Shown: positions 24,174 through 35,705, counted from the stretch's first letter. The stretch: 64,000 nt of DNA from Trichocladium uniseriatum (GCA_017139535.1 WOUO01000008.1:1-64000), one strand, 5' to 3'. Notes: generated from the letters alone by a model not told the origin. Numbers and translations: made by a program.

Positions 24174-24644
24174 GGAAGAGGTTGTCAGGGGTGGTGAGGG
24201 GTTGTTGGGTTGAAAAGGGTAATCGGTCGTGGGGGTGGAATCTCGCCCCGCGGGGTGAAGCGGGTGTCTGTGGGTAAATGGTTGGTTGGTTAGCAAAAAG
24301 AGTAACGGTATAGCAGCAGGCAACCCATAGAGGCGCCAGTGTTGAATTGAATCCTTGAGCTGTCAGGTGGTGTTCCTTGCCAGGCACTTCCTATCATGTG
24401 AACCGGCAGCCGCATGGCTTACAACTCGTGCCCCTAGTGGTCGAGTTAAGGTTGAGCTAACTGCCATCCGTGACACCCGTTTCAACCATCGGTGTTGACA
24501 TACCAGGTATAAGTACTTGGCAAGCTCCAAGGATTGATGGCAGCTGTTGAATTACCCCTCATGTCAATTCATGTTCCCCGTCTGTTCGCAATTGACAGAT
24601 TCACCCAACCAAGATCCCCAGCAAAACAGGCAACCCCAGCGAAA
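24174..24644 (+). other. Intergenic region between leu1 and the phosphotransferase gene
   Basis: 471 bases containing the leu1 3' region and the promoter of the next gene. In-frame ATGs at 24537 and 24561 could extend the next protein by up to 36 residues. Nothing else is seen. Confidence 0.4.
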
Positions 24645-26032
24645 ATGGCCAAGCCAACAACAAAACCACAAACCGACACCCCCGATTCTATCACCACCAC
24701 CCAAAGCGGCTTTCCCGCCCACGCCCGCCCTCAATGCCGCCGCTTCGCCCAGCTCCTCTACCCCTCCCCCACCCTCCGCGAAGCCCCCAGCCAAGGCCAC
24801 TGCTCCTACACCCTCCTCCTCAACTCCACCACCATCATCCAGTTCCGCCCGCCGCAGCACGCCCTCGACCTCGCCATCGCCGACGCCGCCCACAACACTT
24901 TTGGTGCCCTCGCTCCGCAAACTACCCTCCTCGGCCCCGTCCCTATCTCATCACCCTCTCAATCCAACCGTGACCCGCAGCAGCCGGTGTTGTTATTATT
25001 ACTAGCCTACACGCAGACCCTCCTCCCGGGCATCCCCCTCTCAACCCACCCCCTCCCAACCCCCCATCACTCATTAGTTCCCTTAATACGCTCCCTCGCG
25101 CACTCATATTTCGCACGCTCGTTTAAAACCGCCCTCCCCCCAACCTCGGCACACTTGCCGGGGTTAAAACGGCGTGTTGGGCGCACGCTGAGGGAGAGGG
25201 TGCAGATGCTGCAGGTGCAGTTGCCGGCACGGTTTCAGGAGGTTGTGGGGAGGGTGGGGAGGGGATTGGACGGGGTGGAGAAGGGGCTGCCGTGGGGGTT
25301 GACGCATGGGGATTTTGGAGGGGGGAATATCTTGGTTTTGCAGGGTCAGCGTTGTGATTATGATAGAGATGGGGATGGGAATGGGAAGGATGAGGGTAGG
25401 GATGGGGTTGGGCAGAGGGGTGATCATGGGGAAGTGGTTGGTGGGGAAAGTAAGGGGGAGGGCAGGTTAGGATTGAGACTGGGGGGGTTGGTGGACTGGG
25501 CCGAAGGGGAGTATCTGCCCTTTGGGGTGGGGCTGTACGGGCTGGAGAGTGTGCTGGGGAGGGTGAGTGAGACGTCGGGGAGGTTTGAGTACTACCCGTG
25601 TGCGGACGAGTTGAGGAGGGTGTTTTGGGAGGAGCTGGAGGGTGCGGTGCCCGAGTTGGTGAGGGATAAGGGGCTGAGGGCCAGAGTGGAGGATGCGAGG
25701 CTGTTGGGGCTCCTTTTGTGGTATGTTCTCCGTCTCTCTGCCCGTGATTCCTCTATTGTGAAATCCAAAACTGAACCACTAGGCACGGGTTTGCTTTCGA
25801 CGATGGCGCTATCAACCGTGTGGTCTGCGCGGGTCGGGACGACGAGGAGTTGCAAAAGTTGGATCTATTCCTCCTTGGGAGAGAACATGACGGCGATGCG
25901 GGGACTCCTTCAATGCCTGACGGGACTTTGAGCCGCGATACTGCGGCTGATTATCATTTCACTCGACCAAGTCGACAACTTAGTTTTGCTGGCGGAAATG
26001 GGAGAGCTTGTTCCATGTCGGGTAAGCTATGA
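24645..26032 (+). CDS. Aminoglycoside phosphotransferase (APH)-like kinase domain protein
   Basis: Belongs to the APH/choline kinase-like fold, whose fungal members phosphorylate mostly unknown small molecules. Exons are 24645-25720 and 25783-26032 with a 62-nt intron, giving 441 residues. An N-lobe strand is visible in CSYTLLLNSTTIIQFRPP. The catalytic loop THGDFGGGNILV carries the Asp and Asn of the Brenner motif, and LVDWAEGEYLPFG holds the metal-binding Asp. Between them lies an unusual Gly/Asp-rich insertion of about 45 residues encoded by purine-rich, G-run DNA. Splicing gives LLWHGFAFDDGAINRVV and a tail ending SMSGKL. ATG 24645 (GCGAAAATGG) was chosen as start; ATG 24537 is in frame and would make 477 residues. 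Substrate is not predictable. Confidence 0.82.
25369..25430 (+). repeat. G-run tract with quadruplex potential inside an exon
   Basis: Multiple GGG or GGGG runs separated by one to seven bases lie on the coding strand, encoding the Gly/Asp-rich insertion of the phosphotransferase between its two catalytic motifs. It is a degenerate GGGATGG-type low-complexity repeat. Confidence 0.6.
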
Positions 26033-26307
26033 GAGCGGCAGGGAACTAATCCAAGGGCGCTCCTGTATAATTTTTAGAAGATAGGAAGACACCAAGCCAA
26101 AGAAAGGCTCCCTGTATTAGAGGGCAATGCATTACGGAGTAATATAATACAATTTCATTAACGTCCTCGACCCTGCGTATGTTTCAATTAAACCCACCAT
26201 CGTCAGCCTGGACACGCCGAATGCCATCCAAGACAATCTTATACGCTTCTCCTCCCCACAAAACAATCTGTATACTGCACCCACCAGAACCACCCCAACA
26301 AAAACAC

Positions 26308-28799
26308 CTATGTCCTCGCCGTCCCCTTCCCCTTACCACGCCAGAATCTACCAAAGATCCCCCCGAAAAAGTCGACAAAGACCAGCCTGAAAAACGCCTT
26401 GATCCAGCCGCCTCCCGGGCTAGCCTTGACCATTGCCGTAGTCGATGTCGAAGTCGGTGTCTTTACCAGGCTATGCTCCTCCCCCTCCTCCGGAGCACTC
26501 TTATTCCTTGGCTGCTCGCCGCTAGGCTCGGCCGCACCCGCGTCTGCCTCTTCTGTAGAAGGGTCTGCGCTCGATTCACCATGAGCAAGCGGGGTTTTGG
26601 CACTGTTGTCTGCCTCCTCCGGCGCAGTCGTGGGGTGTTCAGTCTGCTTTGGTGAGTGTTCAGTTTGCTTTGGCGAGTTTTCAGTCTGCTTTGGCGAGTG
26701 TTCAGTCTTCACTGGCGGGTGCTCCTGTTCTGAGTGATCCTGGTCATCAGCAAGCACGGCGTCGATAGAAGCCACGCTTCCTCGGTAAGCGTAGACCCGG
26801 GCACTTGGCCCCGTGGTTGTGGGCGACACTGGGGACTGGGGCGATGACGTCCCAGACGTGATCGGGCGGTGCATTGGCTTGACGGTCCTGGGGCTTATGC
26901 CGTCGTGCAAGGCGACGCCTTCGTCCTCGTAGCGTGATGGGAGTGTCAGATTCTTGGGTCGCGGCTTCATGTCGGGGTTGGAAAAGATGACTGCTGGGGG
27001 ATAAGTGCCTTCGTCCTCCTCTTCTTCGAAGACTGCTTCGTCTGCTTCGGAGATGGAGTGAAGGGATGGGGGTGCGTTGAGTGAGCTCATGGAGGCGCGC
27101 GGTGACTTTTTAGAGGGGCGGTGCGCAGTGGCTAATGGTAGGGGTGCAGTCAAAAAGTGGTCGCCCGTGATGTCTTCGGTCCCGCGCCGCGAAGGGATGA
27201 AGACGGAGTCACGGGGCTTGGCAAAGGATGTCCTGTCTTCCTCGAGGCCCGTTTCGATCTTGCGAACGGTCTCCATAATGTCATCTCGAGTTGAGGGGAA
27301 TCGCTCCAGTGTTGGGTCGTTCAAGTCAACCTTGTCAGGGTCAATGTCGTCAGCTGGCACACTGTATCCGGCAGAGTGGTCGTCCTCGTAACCGTCGTCG
27401 TCGATATCATCGTCCCATTCCTCGGCAACATCGCCTGACCTCACTTCTTCTTCCGAATCGTAGAGACCGACACACTCGTGTGCAAAAAGCGGCGACTTGT
27501 TGATAATATCTGTCTCCTGATCGTCTAGAAAGTCTCCGCCCAAGCCTCCAGGGTCTCGTACTTGAAACGGCCTGCCCTCGCCTGGAGGTGGTTCCAACAC
27601 AAAGATTGCATTCTGTCTTGTCGTTAGTCTACCACGGCCCATCATAGCTGGTTAACGGTGATACACACCTCGTCGCCGCCAAGGGTCTCGGCAATGTCGG
27701 CCACCTCGGCGGCAGTTTCTGAGGTTTCAGGCATTGAGGAGGGCGGATCTTCGTTCACGTCGCGATCGGGGACCTCTTCGTGTAGAAGCTCGGCGGAATC
27801 TGCGACCTCGGAGGCCACTTCCGACACCGAGGGACGCCGGGGTTTAGAGATGCCGCCGCTTGGAGCATCGTCTTGTGGTCCCTCGCGATCTGGGACCTCT
27901 TCGTGCAGGAGTTCGGCAGAATCTGCGACCTCGGCGGCAACTTCTGACACCTCTGACCACCGGCGTTCACGGGCGCCACGCCTTGTAGTATCGGCCTTGG
28001 GCCTCTCGCGATCGGGAACCTCTTCGTGTAGAAGCTCGGAGGAATCTGCGACCTCAGCAGCAACCTCCGACACCGATTGGCGCCGGGGTTTGGGAACGCC
28101 ACCGCTTGAAGCATCGGCTTTGGGTCTTTCGTGTTCAGGGACCTCCTCGTGGAGAAGTTCAGCAGAATCTGCGACCTCGGCAGCAACTTCAGACACTGAA
28201 GGCCGCCGGCGTCCGGAGATGTCGCCGCTTGGGGCATCGGATTCGGGCGCTTCCCGGTCTGGCACCTCTTCGTGGAGAAGCTCGGCCGAGTCTGCCACTT
28301 CTGCAGCGACTCTCGCGAAAATCGGGGTGCCGGTGCCGGAACGGTTGGGCGGAGTGGCTCCGGCAGAAGGTTGGAGGCGCTTCGCAGCCGCTTTGGCGTA
28401 TGAGAAGGGGGCTGGGCCCGTATCGGTGGAAGCTGCCTCGGCATAGGTCGCGGGTTTCGTATCGTCGTCGGCCTGGTCTTGAGCTTGAGCCTGCTCCTTT
28501 TGTGGCTTCAGCTCCAACACATGGTTCCTGTTGCCAGAGCTGTCTGTCGCTGTCGGCGCATTCTCGTCCAACACCCACCAGTCTCCGTCACCGAGGCGGA
28601 ACTTGTACGCAATCTTGGAGCCGGGCTCGCCTTCGACTTCCTTTTTGAAATCGAGCTCGCCGTCGGGGCGAGCTGTGTGGTCCATCTCGTGGGGCTGCCA
28701 TGGAGGGTCCGAGAAGGTGCCTGCCACGTAGACGGGCGGGAGGACGCCAGGCTTATGGTAGGTGATGACAGCGGGGATCCGGCCAGTTGCAGCCGCCAT
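26308..28799 (-). CDS. CBM48 (AMPK-beta-like glycogen-binding) protein with 41-residue repeats
   Basis: Minus-strand exons are 28799-27669 and 27612-26308 with a 56-nt intron (GACTAAC branch site), giving 811 residues. Residues about 8-96 form an AMPK-beta-type carbohydrate-binding module (ITYHKPGVLPPVYVAGTF, PWQPHEM, YKFRLGDGDWWVLDE). Residues 163-377 are tandem 41-residue repeats with core VAAEVADSAELLHEEVPDRE. The remainder is acidic and disordered, with four 7-residue SPKQTEH-like repeats, and ends in a hydrophobic segment (GWIKAFFRLVFVDFFGGIFG) followed by a basic tail, which may dip into or span a membrane. Related modules occur in AMPK beta and yeast Crp1/Mdg1. A role in tethering glycogen to membranes is inference. 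It is divergent from iwr1. Confidence 0.88.
26635..26718 (-). repeat. Coding 21-bp tandem repeat (SPKQTEH units)
   Basis: Four 21-base units in the CBM48 gene encode SPKQTEH, SPKQTEN, SPKQTEH and the diverged PPVKTEH. Each intact unit carries a Ser-Pro-x-Lys-like phosphorylation context. Confidence 0.88.
27669..28313 (-). repeat. Coding 123-bp tandem repeat (41-residue units)
   Basis: Four complete 123-base units plus a fifth of 105 bases and a partial sixth lie inside the CBM48 gene. The conserved word GAATCTGCGACCTC recurs on the + strand at steps of exactly 123 bases (about 27796, 27919, 28042, 28165, with a diverged copy near 28288). The protein core is more conserved than the linkers. 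Confidence 0.92.
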
Positions 28800-30054
28800 G
28801 GCGGGCAGATGTTGGATCTCGAGTACCTAGTAATTAATGGGGGCCGGTTGGAGTCTCGACATCAACCAGAGGTACCAAACATGCGGATGTCGGATGGCAG
28901 ATGACAGATGGCAGATGGAAATGGGAGATGATTGGCGACGAGAAGTGAAGCAAAGTTGGCGCGGGCGGTCGAACCAACAATGAGCCGCCCTGACGGTTTC
29001 AAGGCTCGACGGTCACGCCACCCGGGAAGTTTTGGTGTGGTACCGGGGACTGGATGCGATAATGCGACCGCGGGGAAGGTCGCACAGCTGGAGGAGCTCC
29101 CGTCGGATCTTGCAGCAAAAGGGAGAAGGTCGGAATGGAGGATCAAACTCGCCTGGTTCTCAGATCAATCCAGTCTGACAACCAATGATGGGTCGTCAGG
29201 GGTAGATGCATTCAAGAACTGATGAGCTCAATTGGGTTGACAATTAGTATCCAAGGAGCCCTCAATTGAATAAATTGCCTTGGTTTGGCAGCGAGAACGA
29301 CCAAGGAGTCCCAACCTGGAAGCTTGGTTGTGGCCCGTGGCCGCCGAGGCCACTGCCAACGACGTCACCTCGCCCTAGGGCTCACATCTAGAGTGCTGTG
29401 TCCCAGGCAAGAACGGCCAGTGTTTTGGGGGCTTATCACCCCGCAACTAGGAGAAATCCATTGCCGGCTGAACCCGGTTCTCCATATCCGATCACTGCTC
29501 CGTTTCCTCCAACACTAAGCAGTGGCAAGCACGTCGATGATAACGCTATGAGGTCTGGGGACGCCACCTTGGTCTGCGATTGGAGGTTGCAAGAGAGTGG
29601 TGGTCCTGTGGAGCAAGTGCACGGCTGTTGCATCTTGGCGCTGAACTTCTTTCCGACGATCCCCCGCATGGGTGGAGCCTGCAAGTTCCCGAAGCGTCAT
29701 CGATCATACCAGGCGGTGTTTTACGGCAGAATATATATTCTGCCGTGTATCACCGCCCTGAATTGCAGGCATTATGGGTCTCGATCACACAGAACGGGTT
29801 CCACCTTCGATCGTTGTTTCCATGCTAGCGTCGTCCCTTGGTGGCCATTGAGGTTTTCCCAATCTCTGGAAACTGCATCCGAACTGCAAGTCACATCTCT
29901 TGTCATTCTGCAACCCGATTCGGCCATAATCGTCGCCCTGCGTCAGGCTCCGTTAGGCCCCGGTCCTTTGGACGACCTAAATCGCTGTCGCAACGCGGCG
30001 CAAACTTGGAGAATACACGTCAACCATCCAGACACGACCCCCCTGGCTCCTACC
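28800..30054. promoter_or_regulatory. Divergent promoter region between the CBM48 gene and iwr1
   Basis: 1255 bases between two diverging start codons. A cluster of GGCAGATG-like words lies near 28890-28925. An AGAATATATATTCT palindrome at about 29730-29743 could act as a TATA-containing element. A 246-codon + strand frame running into iwr1 from 29398 has no domain upstream of the iwr1 ATG and is not called. Confidence 0.4.
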
Positions 30055-31573
30055 ATGGCCGGCCTACCACCAGACACGATTCAAGTGAAGCGCAAACGTG
30101 GCACCGATGATGGGCCCGTTGACTTCCTCCGTCCGTAGTACCTGCCCTACTCTGCCCTTATTCGTTGTTACTGATAGCCGTGACAACAGGCCTCGAGAGG
30201 AGCAAGCGCTACCGCAGCCAGTCTGGCGACAGCGGCTGGGTATACCGCCGCAAGCAGGCTGATGCAGCCCCCGACAATCATGCAGCCGAGCCTTCTGCCC
30301 CCGCGATCCCGACGATCCGGCCGACTAAAGAAGGCGATGAAGCCCGCCTTCTCAGGGGCTCTAACAAGCCCGCTCACCCCCTTCTTCCAAGTGATACCCC
30401 CGCCCCAAAGACACCGTCGGAGTCGCCGCCATCACCGGAAACAAAACCATCGCCAGAGTCGCGCATCTTTATTCATCCGAACACTGATCGCATTCGTCGA
30501 TTCCACCTGTCAAGATCCAACTCGCCGCAACCAGCCCCTACCGGCGTATCCAAGAAGCGGACTGTTCCCGCCGTGTTTATTGAGCGGGGTGCAAAGAAGC
30601 AACGGGAATCGCTGAAGGCCATCATCCGAGAGCACGACGTAAGCCCGACGCCGACATCCCAAACGGTTGACTCAGAGACCGTGAGGTCGTCATCACCAAC
30701 CCAGGAACCAACTGCCACTCCCGACGAACAGCCCAGTACTGTCAAGTATAAACGGCCAGGGACCAAGGCTCGCCCTCTCAGCACTATCACCGCCGCCACC
30801 ACCACCACCCCATCGGTCACACCCAAACCGGTCCTCCCACCCTCCCTTCGCGACCGCGAAGGCACCCACGGCAACATGGACGAGCTAGCACGGGTCATGG
30901 ACAGCTGGACGATCGCCGAGATAACCAAGAACCTCGACCGGATGGACTCGCACGACACCACATCCAAATACAGCCCCGCCAAGTCGCGGTTCCGGCCCAA
31001 GGCCCCCAAGCAGCGCTACTTTGAGCGGCACCCCGAAGCAGCAGCAGCGCAACACGCCGCAGTCGCAGCCACACCAGCACCGGCCGCGCCGCCAGGCATG
31101 GACATCGACACGGGGGAAACAACCGATGAGGAGGATTATGTGTTAGAGACGTATGAGCGCGTCCCCGTCGAGCGGCTGCGCGACCAGGCGGTGCCGGCTC
31201 ACCGGGTGGGTCTGCTGGTATTTGACACGGAGCCCGACATGGTCGAGTTCTTCTACGGTAACGAGAGCGACAGCGAGGATGAATTTCCTGAGGATGACGA
31301 GGACGAGAATGGTAAGTCTTCTTCTCCTAACTTCTGCTACGGCATGTTTGACTTCGGGGAGACTAATGCGGAGCGCAAAATCTAGCCGAGAATTATTACA
31401 CAACAGAATATCCCGACGAAGACCTTGAGTGGGACGACGAGTTTGACCAAAACCCGTATCATTACGTAAACGGCAACGCCTCGGACTTGGAGGAGTTTGA
31501 CGAGAGAGACTTTGTCGACGACGTCTGGGAAAAAAGCGACATTGCCGGCGGTTTACCGGGGCAACCACACTGA
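30055..31573 (+). CDS. iwr1: RNA polymerase II nuclear import factor Iwr1
   Basis: Iwr1 binds assembled RNA polymerase II and supplies a nuclear localisation signal for its import. Exons are 30055-30130, 30190-31311 and 31386-31573 (introns 59 and 74 nt), giving 461 residues. The N-terminus has the basic IQVKRKRGTDD signal and, across the first splice, VDFLRLERSKRYR. The C-terminal Iwr1 domain is clear: EDYVLETYERVP, VGLLVFDTEPDMVEFFYG and then the acidic NESDSEDEFPEDDEDEN joined by the second splice to AENYYTTEYPDEDLEWDDEF. The middle (residues about 60-290) is Ser/Pro/Thr-rich. The chosen ATG 30055 (TACCATGG) is the first that gives this N-terminus. Confidence 0.94.
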
Positions 31574-33372
31574 TTGATGTATCAGCACCAGTACTAATAC
31601 ATTATAGAGTCAATTGAATCAAGTACTACCAAACCCCTTTCAACCCAACTTCATCAAATATTTCCGGGCATTACATCAACCATATTCGTATCAAGGAAAC
31701 GTAGAAGACAGTAAAGACTGAGCTCTTGAAAGCAAAAGGACCTCCTGCTTTTCCAACCTGTTTTAGTACAGGGTAAAGAATACACATCGGTAGTGACCGC
31801 GAGAAAGTTTAACGAGCTAAGGAGACATGAGCATAGGAAAGTTTCGCATTACATCCGACCAGCATTAGGACATTAAACATGACATCGCGCGACACGTCGC
31901 TGTCCAGCATCTTGATACCGAAATTGTGTATGTAGTAAAAGCTCAATGGGCCGACACATCGAATCCAAACAGATGCCGAGGCCAAACCTGACCGAGCCGT
32001 TCGGGAGACGGCCGGACACGGAGAGTTGAAGGAGACCGAGTTGAGTGCTGGTTCCAGTTGAACTTCTCAGATCTAGGCGGGAAGGTCCGGGTTTGCTCAG
32101 CTACCTGGTAAACAACGGGAACTACAAAGACCAGTGCCCTCCCCTCGGAGTGTTGAAGCACTAAGATAGAAGGTGCAAGAGAGCAGAACGGGCACGTTAG
32201 TTGGCGCAAGTCCGCCAGCCGAGCAGCCACAACCATGCAAGGCTGGCTTCGAGTACCTGTGCAAGTAGGTACATGTAAATTTGATGTACTTAAGTAAGTA
32301 CCACTGTCTTGCCCGAGTCATTTGTTTTCCGAGATACGTTTCTCAGCTGTGAGCCGCGAGTCGCAAGTCGCCTGGCTGTGAGACAAGCTACTTGGAGTGA
32401 TTCACCTACCCAGAATAGATCGAGCATCTAGACTCCGCTCCCAAGACTTTGGGAAAGGAGGAGCGTGCGCAATAGTGTACCTGCTGCCAAAAAGGACAAA
32501 ACAAAGGACATCGGTTACCGATTGTTTGGGAGGGGGCGGGAGGATGATCTTTCCCGAGACTTGCCACAAACACCCAAGCTGCGTAGCAGCAGCACCTTCC
32601 TCTCGAGTGTTCTAACCCAATAGATTCCTTCCATGTACTCCCACATCTTGAACGGCAGGCGCAGCCGACTCGATCAAATCTAAACCATTTGCATTCAGAG
32701 AACCGTTACTCGAAGTGAAGGCGGAATGTGATGTATCGCTTTCTTTTTCCACTCGACAAATTACACTCGGCTGTCGCAACGCATACAATATCCTACAACG
32801 GTTAGCACGCTCTACAACCGGACGAGGGAAGGCTCCCTTCGACGACAAAACAACATAAATTCGGCGATCAACTTTCAGGTTCCCGAGACTCGGAACCCAA
32901 GGGAGACGGTCTGAGACCTTTCTCTATTAGTACAGCCGGCCTATGGTGAGGTCGCTCAGCCAGCCCCGCAAAATGGCTATGCTTGGCTGAAATGTCCCGG
33001 ACCCTTCCTTTGCAACACCACACCACCTCCGCACTTCGCGGCTCAAGTTGTGTCACAGCTACCCTAACCGTGGATCCGGTATCCGTAACAGCAACCGTCA
33101 TATCTTTAAACCCAGGCGTTGCACAACCTCTCGCCCGATTCGTGGAGCATTCCACACAGGAAAACCCAGGTTCGGAATGCCTTGATGAGATTTAACGACC
33201 TTGAGAGCTAACAATTATGTGTTAGTCCGACCTCAAATCTCGGTCATCTGTCGAAAGGGATATCGTTGTGCTGTCTGTGCGCTGAACATCGCAACCTCTG
33301 GATGATAGACTGAAATACATGCAGAGTATCACCCAAGGCACATGTCGACGTCGCACAGTACCATGGCCGAGA
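31574..33372. other. 1.8-kb convergent intergenic region
   Basis: Lies between the 3' ends of iwr1 and the histidine-phosphatase gene, which is wide for a convergent pair in this window. No frame has a recognisable domain. An AT-rich stretch around 32255-32320 contains repeated GTAC/AAGTA words. No RNA gene could be supported. Confidence 0.4.
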
Positions 33373-34624
33373 CTACAGCTTGCCCCGGGAGCTTTCCGCT
33401 CGACCTGCACCATCCTTGGCGTTTCCCTCGAAGACTCGCGATTGCGTCCCGGAATCTAGCATGCTCTGGCCCATCACCATGTCTTTGAAAGACTCGTCAC
33501 CGGAGAACCTCCTGTTTCAAATGTTAGCCACGCTCTTCGGCGTACTCCGTGTGATGGATGAGGGGATACTGACCAGCCTCGTTCTTCGCCCAACGACAGG
33601 TGAGCGCAGTCACTGTTCAGTTCGCAATCCCAACCCCCAGATACACCCCGGCCTCCTCTCCAACCGGGGGTTTCACAAGCCTTGCCGTAATGATCGACGT
33701 TTTGTGCATCTGTAGCCCCTAGTTCCGCCATGCCTTCACCCTTGTCCTGGTCGACAACCCCTCTCCCCACGCTGGACTCGGTTGCTGAACTCGGCCGGCG
33801 CCGATAGACACTCAGCCCACAGGTGAAGGCTCGAAAATCATCGGCGTCGATGTTGTCGGGCATATGCCCTGTCAGAACACGCCCCAGGGCAATGATGGTA
33901 GCAGCATGCGAACAGAGCAAGATGGCACGTACACCGTCCCTATCACATTCGGCGATCAACGCGCCCATGGTCGCGGCCACACGTTCATGCAATTCAGCAA
34001 TTCCCTCTCCCATTCGGCTCGGCGTTACTGCCGACTTATACGATGGGTCGATCAAGCCTGGAAAGAGCTGTCTGAGCGTTTCAGGGCTCGCAGGGACGGG
34101 GTGCTCAAAGTCTGCGGAACCGTACCACTCGCCTATGCCTGTCTCTCCTCGGATGTTCAGGGGCGCTCCCGCGGCTGTCACTGGCGCCTTGCGCACGAAG
34201 GGTTCAACGGTCTGCAAGCAGCGATAGTACAGACTGGAGTAGACACGCTCGATGGGTGGATCCGTCGCCAGCAACCTTGTGGCAAGCTCGTTGGCCTGAT
34301 CAACGCCATGTGCCGTCAGGGCTGGATCAGCCGCCCCGCCTGTGGGGGATTTGATGAACGTGGTGTAGTTGCCATTTGTTGGGTCAACCAACCAGTTGGA
34401 CCGGAACTATTCTCCTGTCAGCCCTTGCGGTGGCGTATACTCGAAACTACATGATAATATGGATCAAAAGCAAGACGCCATCGCCATCCCTGAATCAACA
34501 GCGGCTGCGTCGTGCAGGGCCACATGTCGTCTCTCAAAAAGCAAATACTCCGTACCGGCCCCTCTTGAAACAGATGAGATGAACTTACCCCATGGCGGGT
34601 AATGTAGATCACCTCGAGCGGCAT
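33373..34624 (-). CDS. Histidine phosphatase superfamily protein (Tfc7-like)
   Basis: Minus-strand exons are 34624-34589, 34406-33574 and 33511-33373 (introns 182 and 62 nt), giving 335 residues. The 36-base first exon encodes MPLEVIYITRHG, with the phospho-accepting His in RHG; splicing continues FRSNWLVDPTNGNYTT. YSSLYYRCLQT and LLCSHAATIIALGR supply the conserved Arg and second His. GWDCELNSDCAHL and ERGWRFSGDESF close the domain, and about 40 further residues end in RGKL. This branch of phosphoglycerate mutase-like proteins resembles the fungal relative of Tfc7, the 55-kDa TFIIIC subunit; whether it is an enzyme or a TFIIIC subunit here is not settled by sequence. The first exon is easily missed because it is so short. 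Confidence 0.86.
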
Positions 34625-35705
34625 AACGGCCTAGTTTCTTCGGTCTTGGGAACCGATTGGGCGGACCTATCACTGCGTCATCTCGTCAGTTAGTTATTTA
34701 ATCAGAGACATGCCGTTGCTTGCTCATGCAAATGCACCATGCTGCTACGCGGGCTCCAGCTCGAGGTTCAGTTCAGCTCAGCAGGCAATGACCCCTCAAA
34801 CACACCTACAGCATGCAGATGCAGATGCGGGTTCCTGTTACCCCTTGGTCATGTCAGTCGCTCATATCCTGTTGAATCTCGATAATGACCTTACCTGGGC
34901 TGGAGGTGGCTTGCCTTGGCCTCGCCTGATGCAGTCGAGGCTCCCTCCCTGCTTTGGCTTGCTTGGGCCGTTTTGGGCTGGGTATTGAACGGACTGGGTT
35001 GTTGGCAGTTGACAGTTGTGAGTTGTGACTGGCCTGGTCGGAGTTGAGATTCGGGTTTAGTTTCCGATCCGATCTGATCAGTTCGGTTGGTCGGCTTCTT
35101 CCTTGGACTCCAAGGAGAATCTTGTATTAAGGGATCCGTAATATGTAGGTTGACCGATTGGGGAGTTTATTAGTCGTTCTTGTCCCAGTTTCCAAGGTCG
35201 AGGAGCTTTCCTGTCCGTCTGTCGCTTTTTCTTAACGGCGTTGGTTTGGAAGGCGCACGGTGTAAGATGCAGGTGCACCTCTCGATAGATCGCACGCAGG
35301 CCGGCAGCTGGGTCGGTGTGTCAGGTCAGCTGGTTGAGGTGAATGAATGGGTGTTTGCTTTCTTCTTCTTGAGAAAAACTTGATTTCAGACGGAAGAAAC
35401 AATGGAGGACGGGGTGAAGGTGGGGGGAGAGTACGAAGTCGAGATTCATCTGAAAGAAAGGACATGGGACCGGGTGTGGTTGAGGATGAGCCGGGGTTGA
35501 TTGACAGCGGGGAGCCGAGGTACGATACCGGCTGTGATAACCCTAACCCTCGCTGACCGTTGTGATGCCCCCCTTTTCTTTGTCTCCATGGGGATGGGAT
35601 CAAGGGGTTCAACGAGGAACTGGTCGGTATACTCGTGTACATTGTCCCAAATACATTTATCTACCATAATATGCCCCTCTATAACTCCAACCACCATGCG
35701 TAAAT
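34625..35705 (-). other. Upstream region of the histidine-phosphatase gene
   Basis: 1081 bases between two minus-strand genes. It includes a two-copy telomere-like motif at 35538-35550 and otherwise no supported gene. The part nearest 35560-35705 is the 3' region of the trafficking gene. Confidence 0.4.
35538..35550. repeat. Interstitial telomere-like motif TAACCCTAACCCT
   Basis: Two CCCTAA units. In fungi ARCCCTAA-type sites are bound by Tbf1-like Myb factors and are found near snoRNA or ribosomal protein genes. A single short copy could be chance. Confidence 0.5.

Noticed and set aside
23082..24323. 413-codon open frame antisense to leu1
   Set aside because: It mirrors the GC-rich codons of the isopropylmalate dehydrogenase exons, has no domain, and its composition (Ala/Gly/Val/Asp/Gln) is typical of an antisense shadow.
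29398..30054. Upstream extension of the iwr1 frame
   Set aside because: The sequence before ATG 30055 has no Iwr1 resemblance and the protein N-terminus already starts with the expected basic motif.
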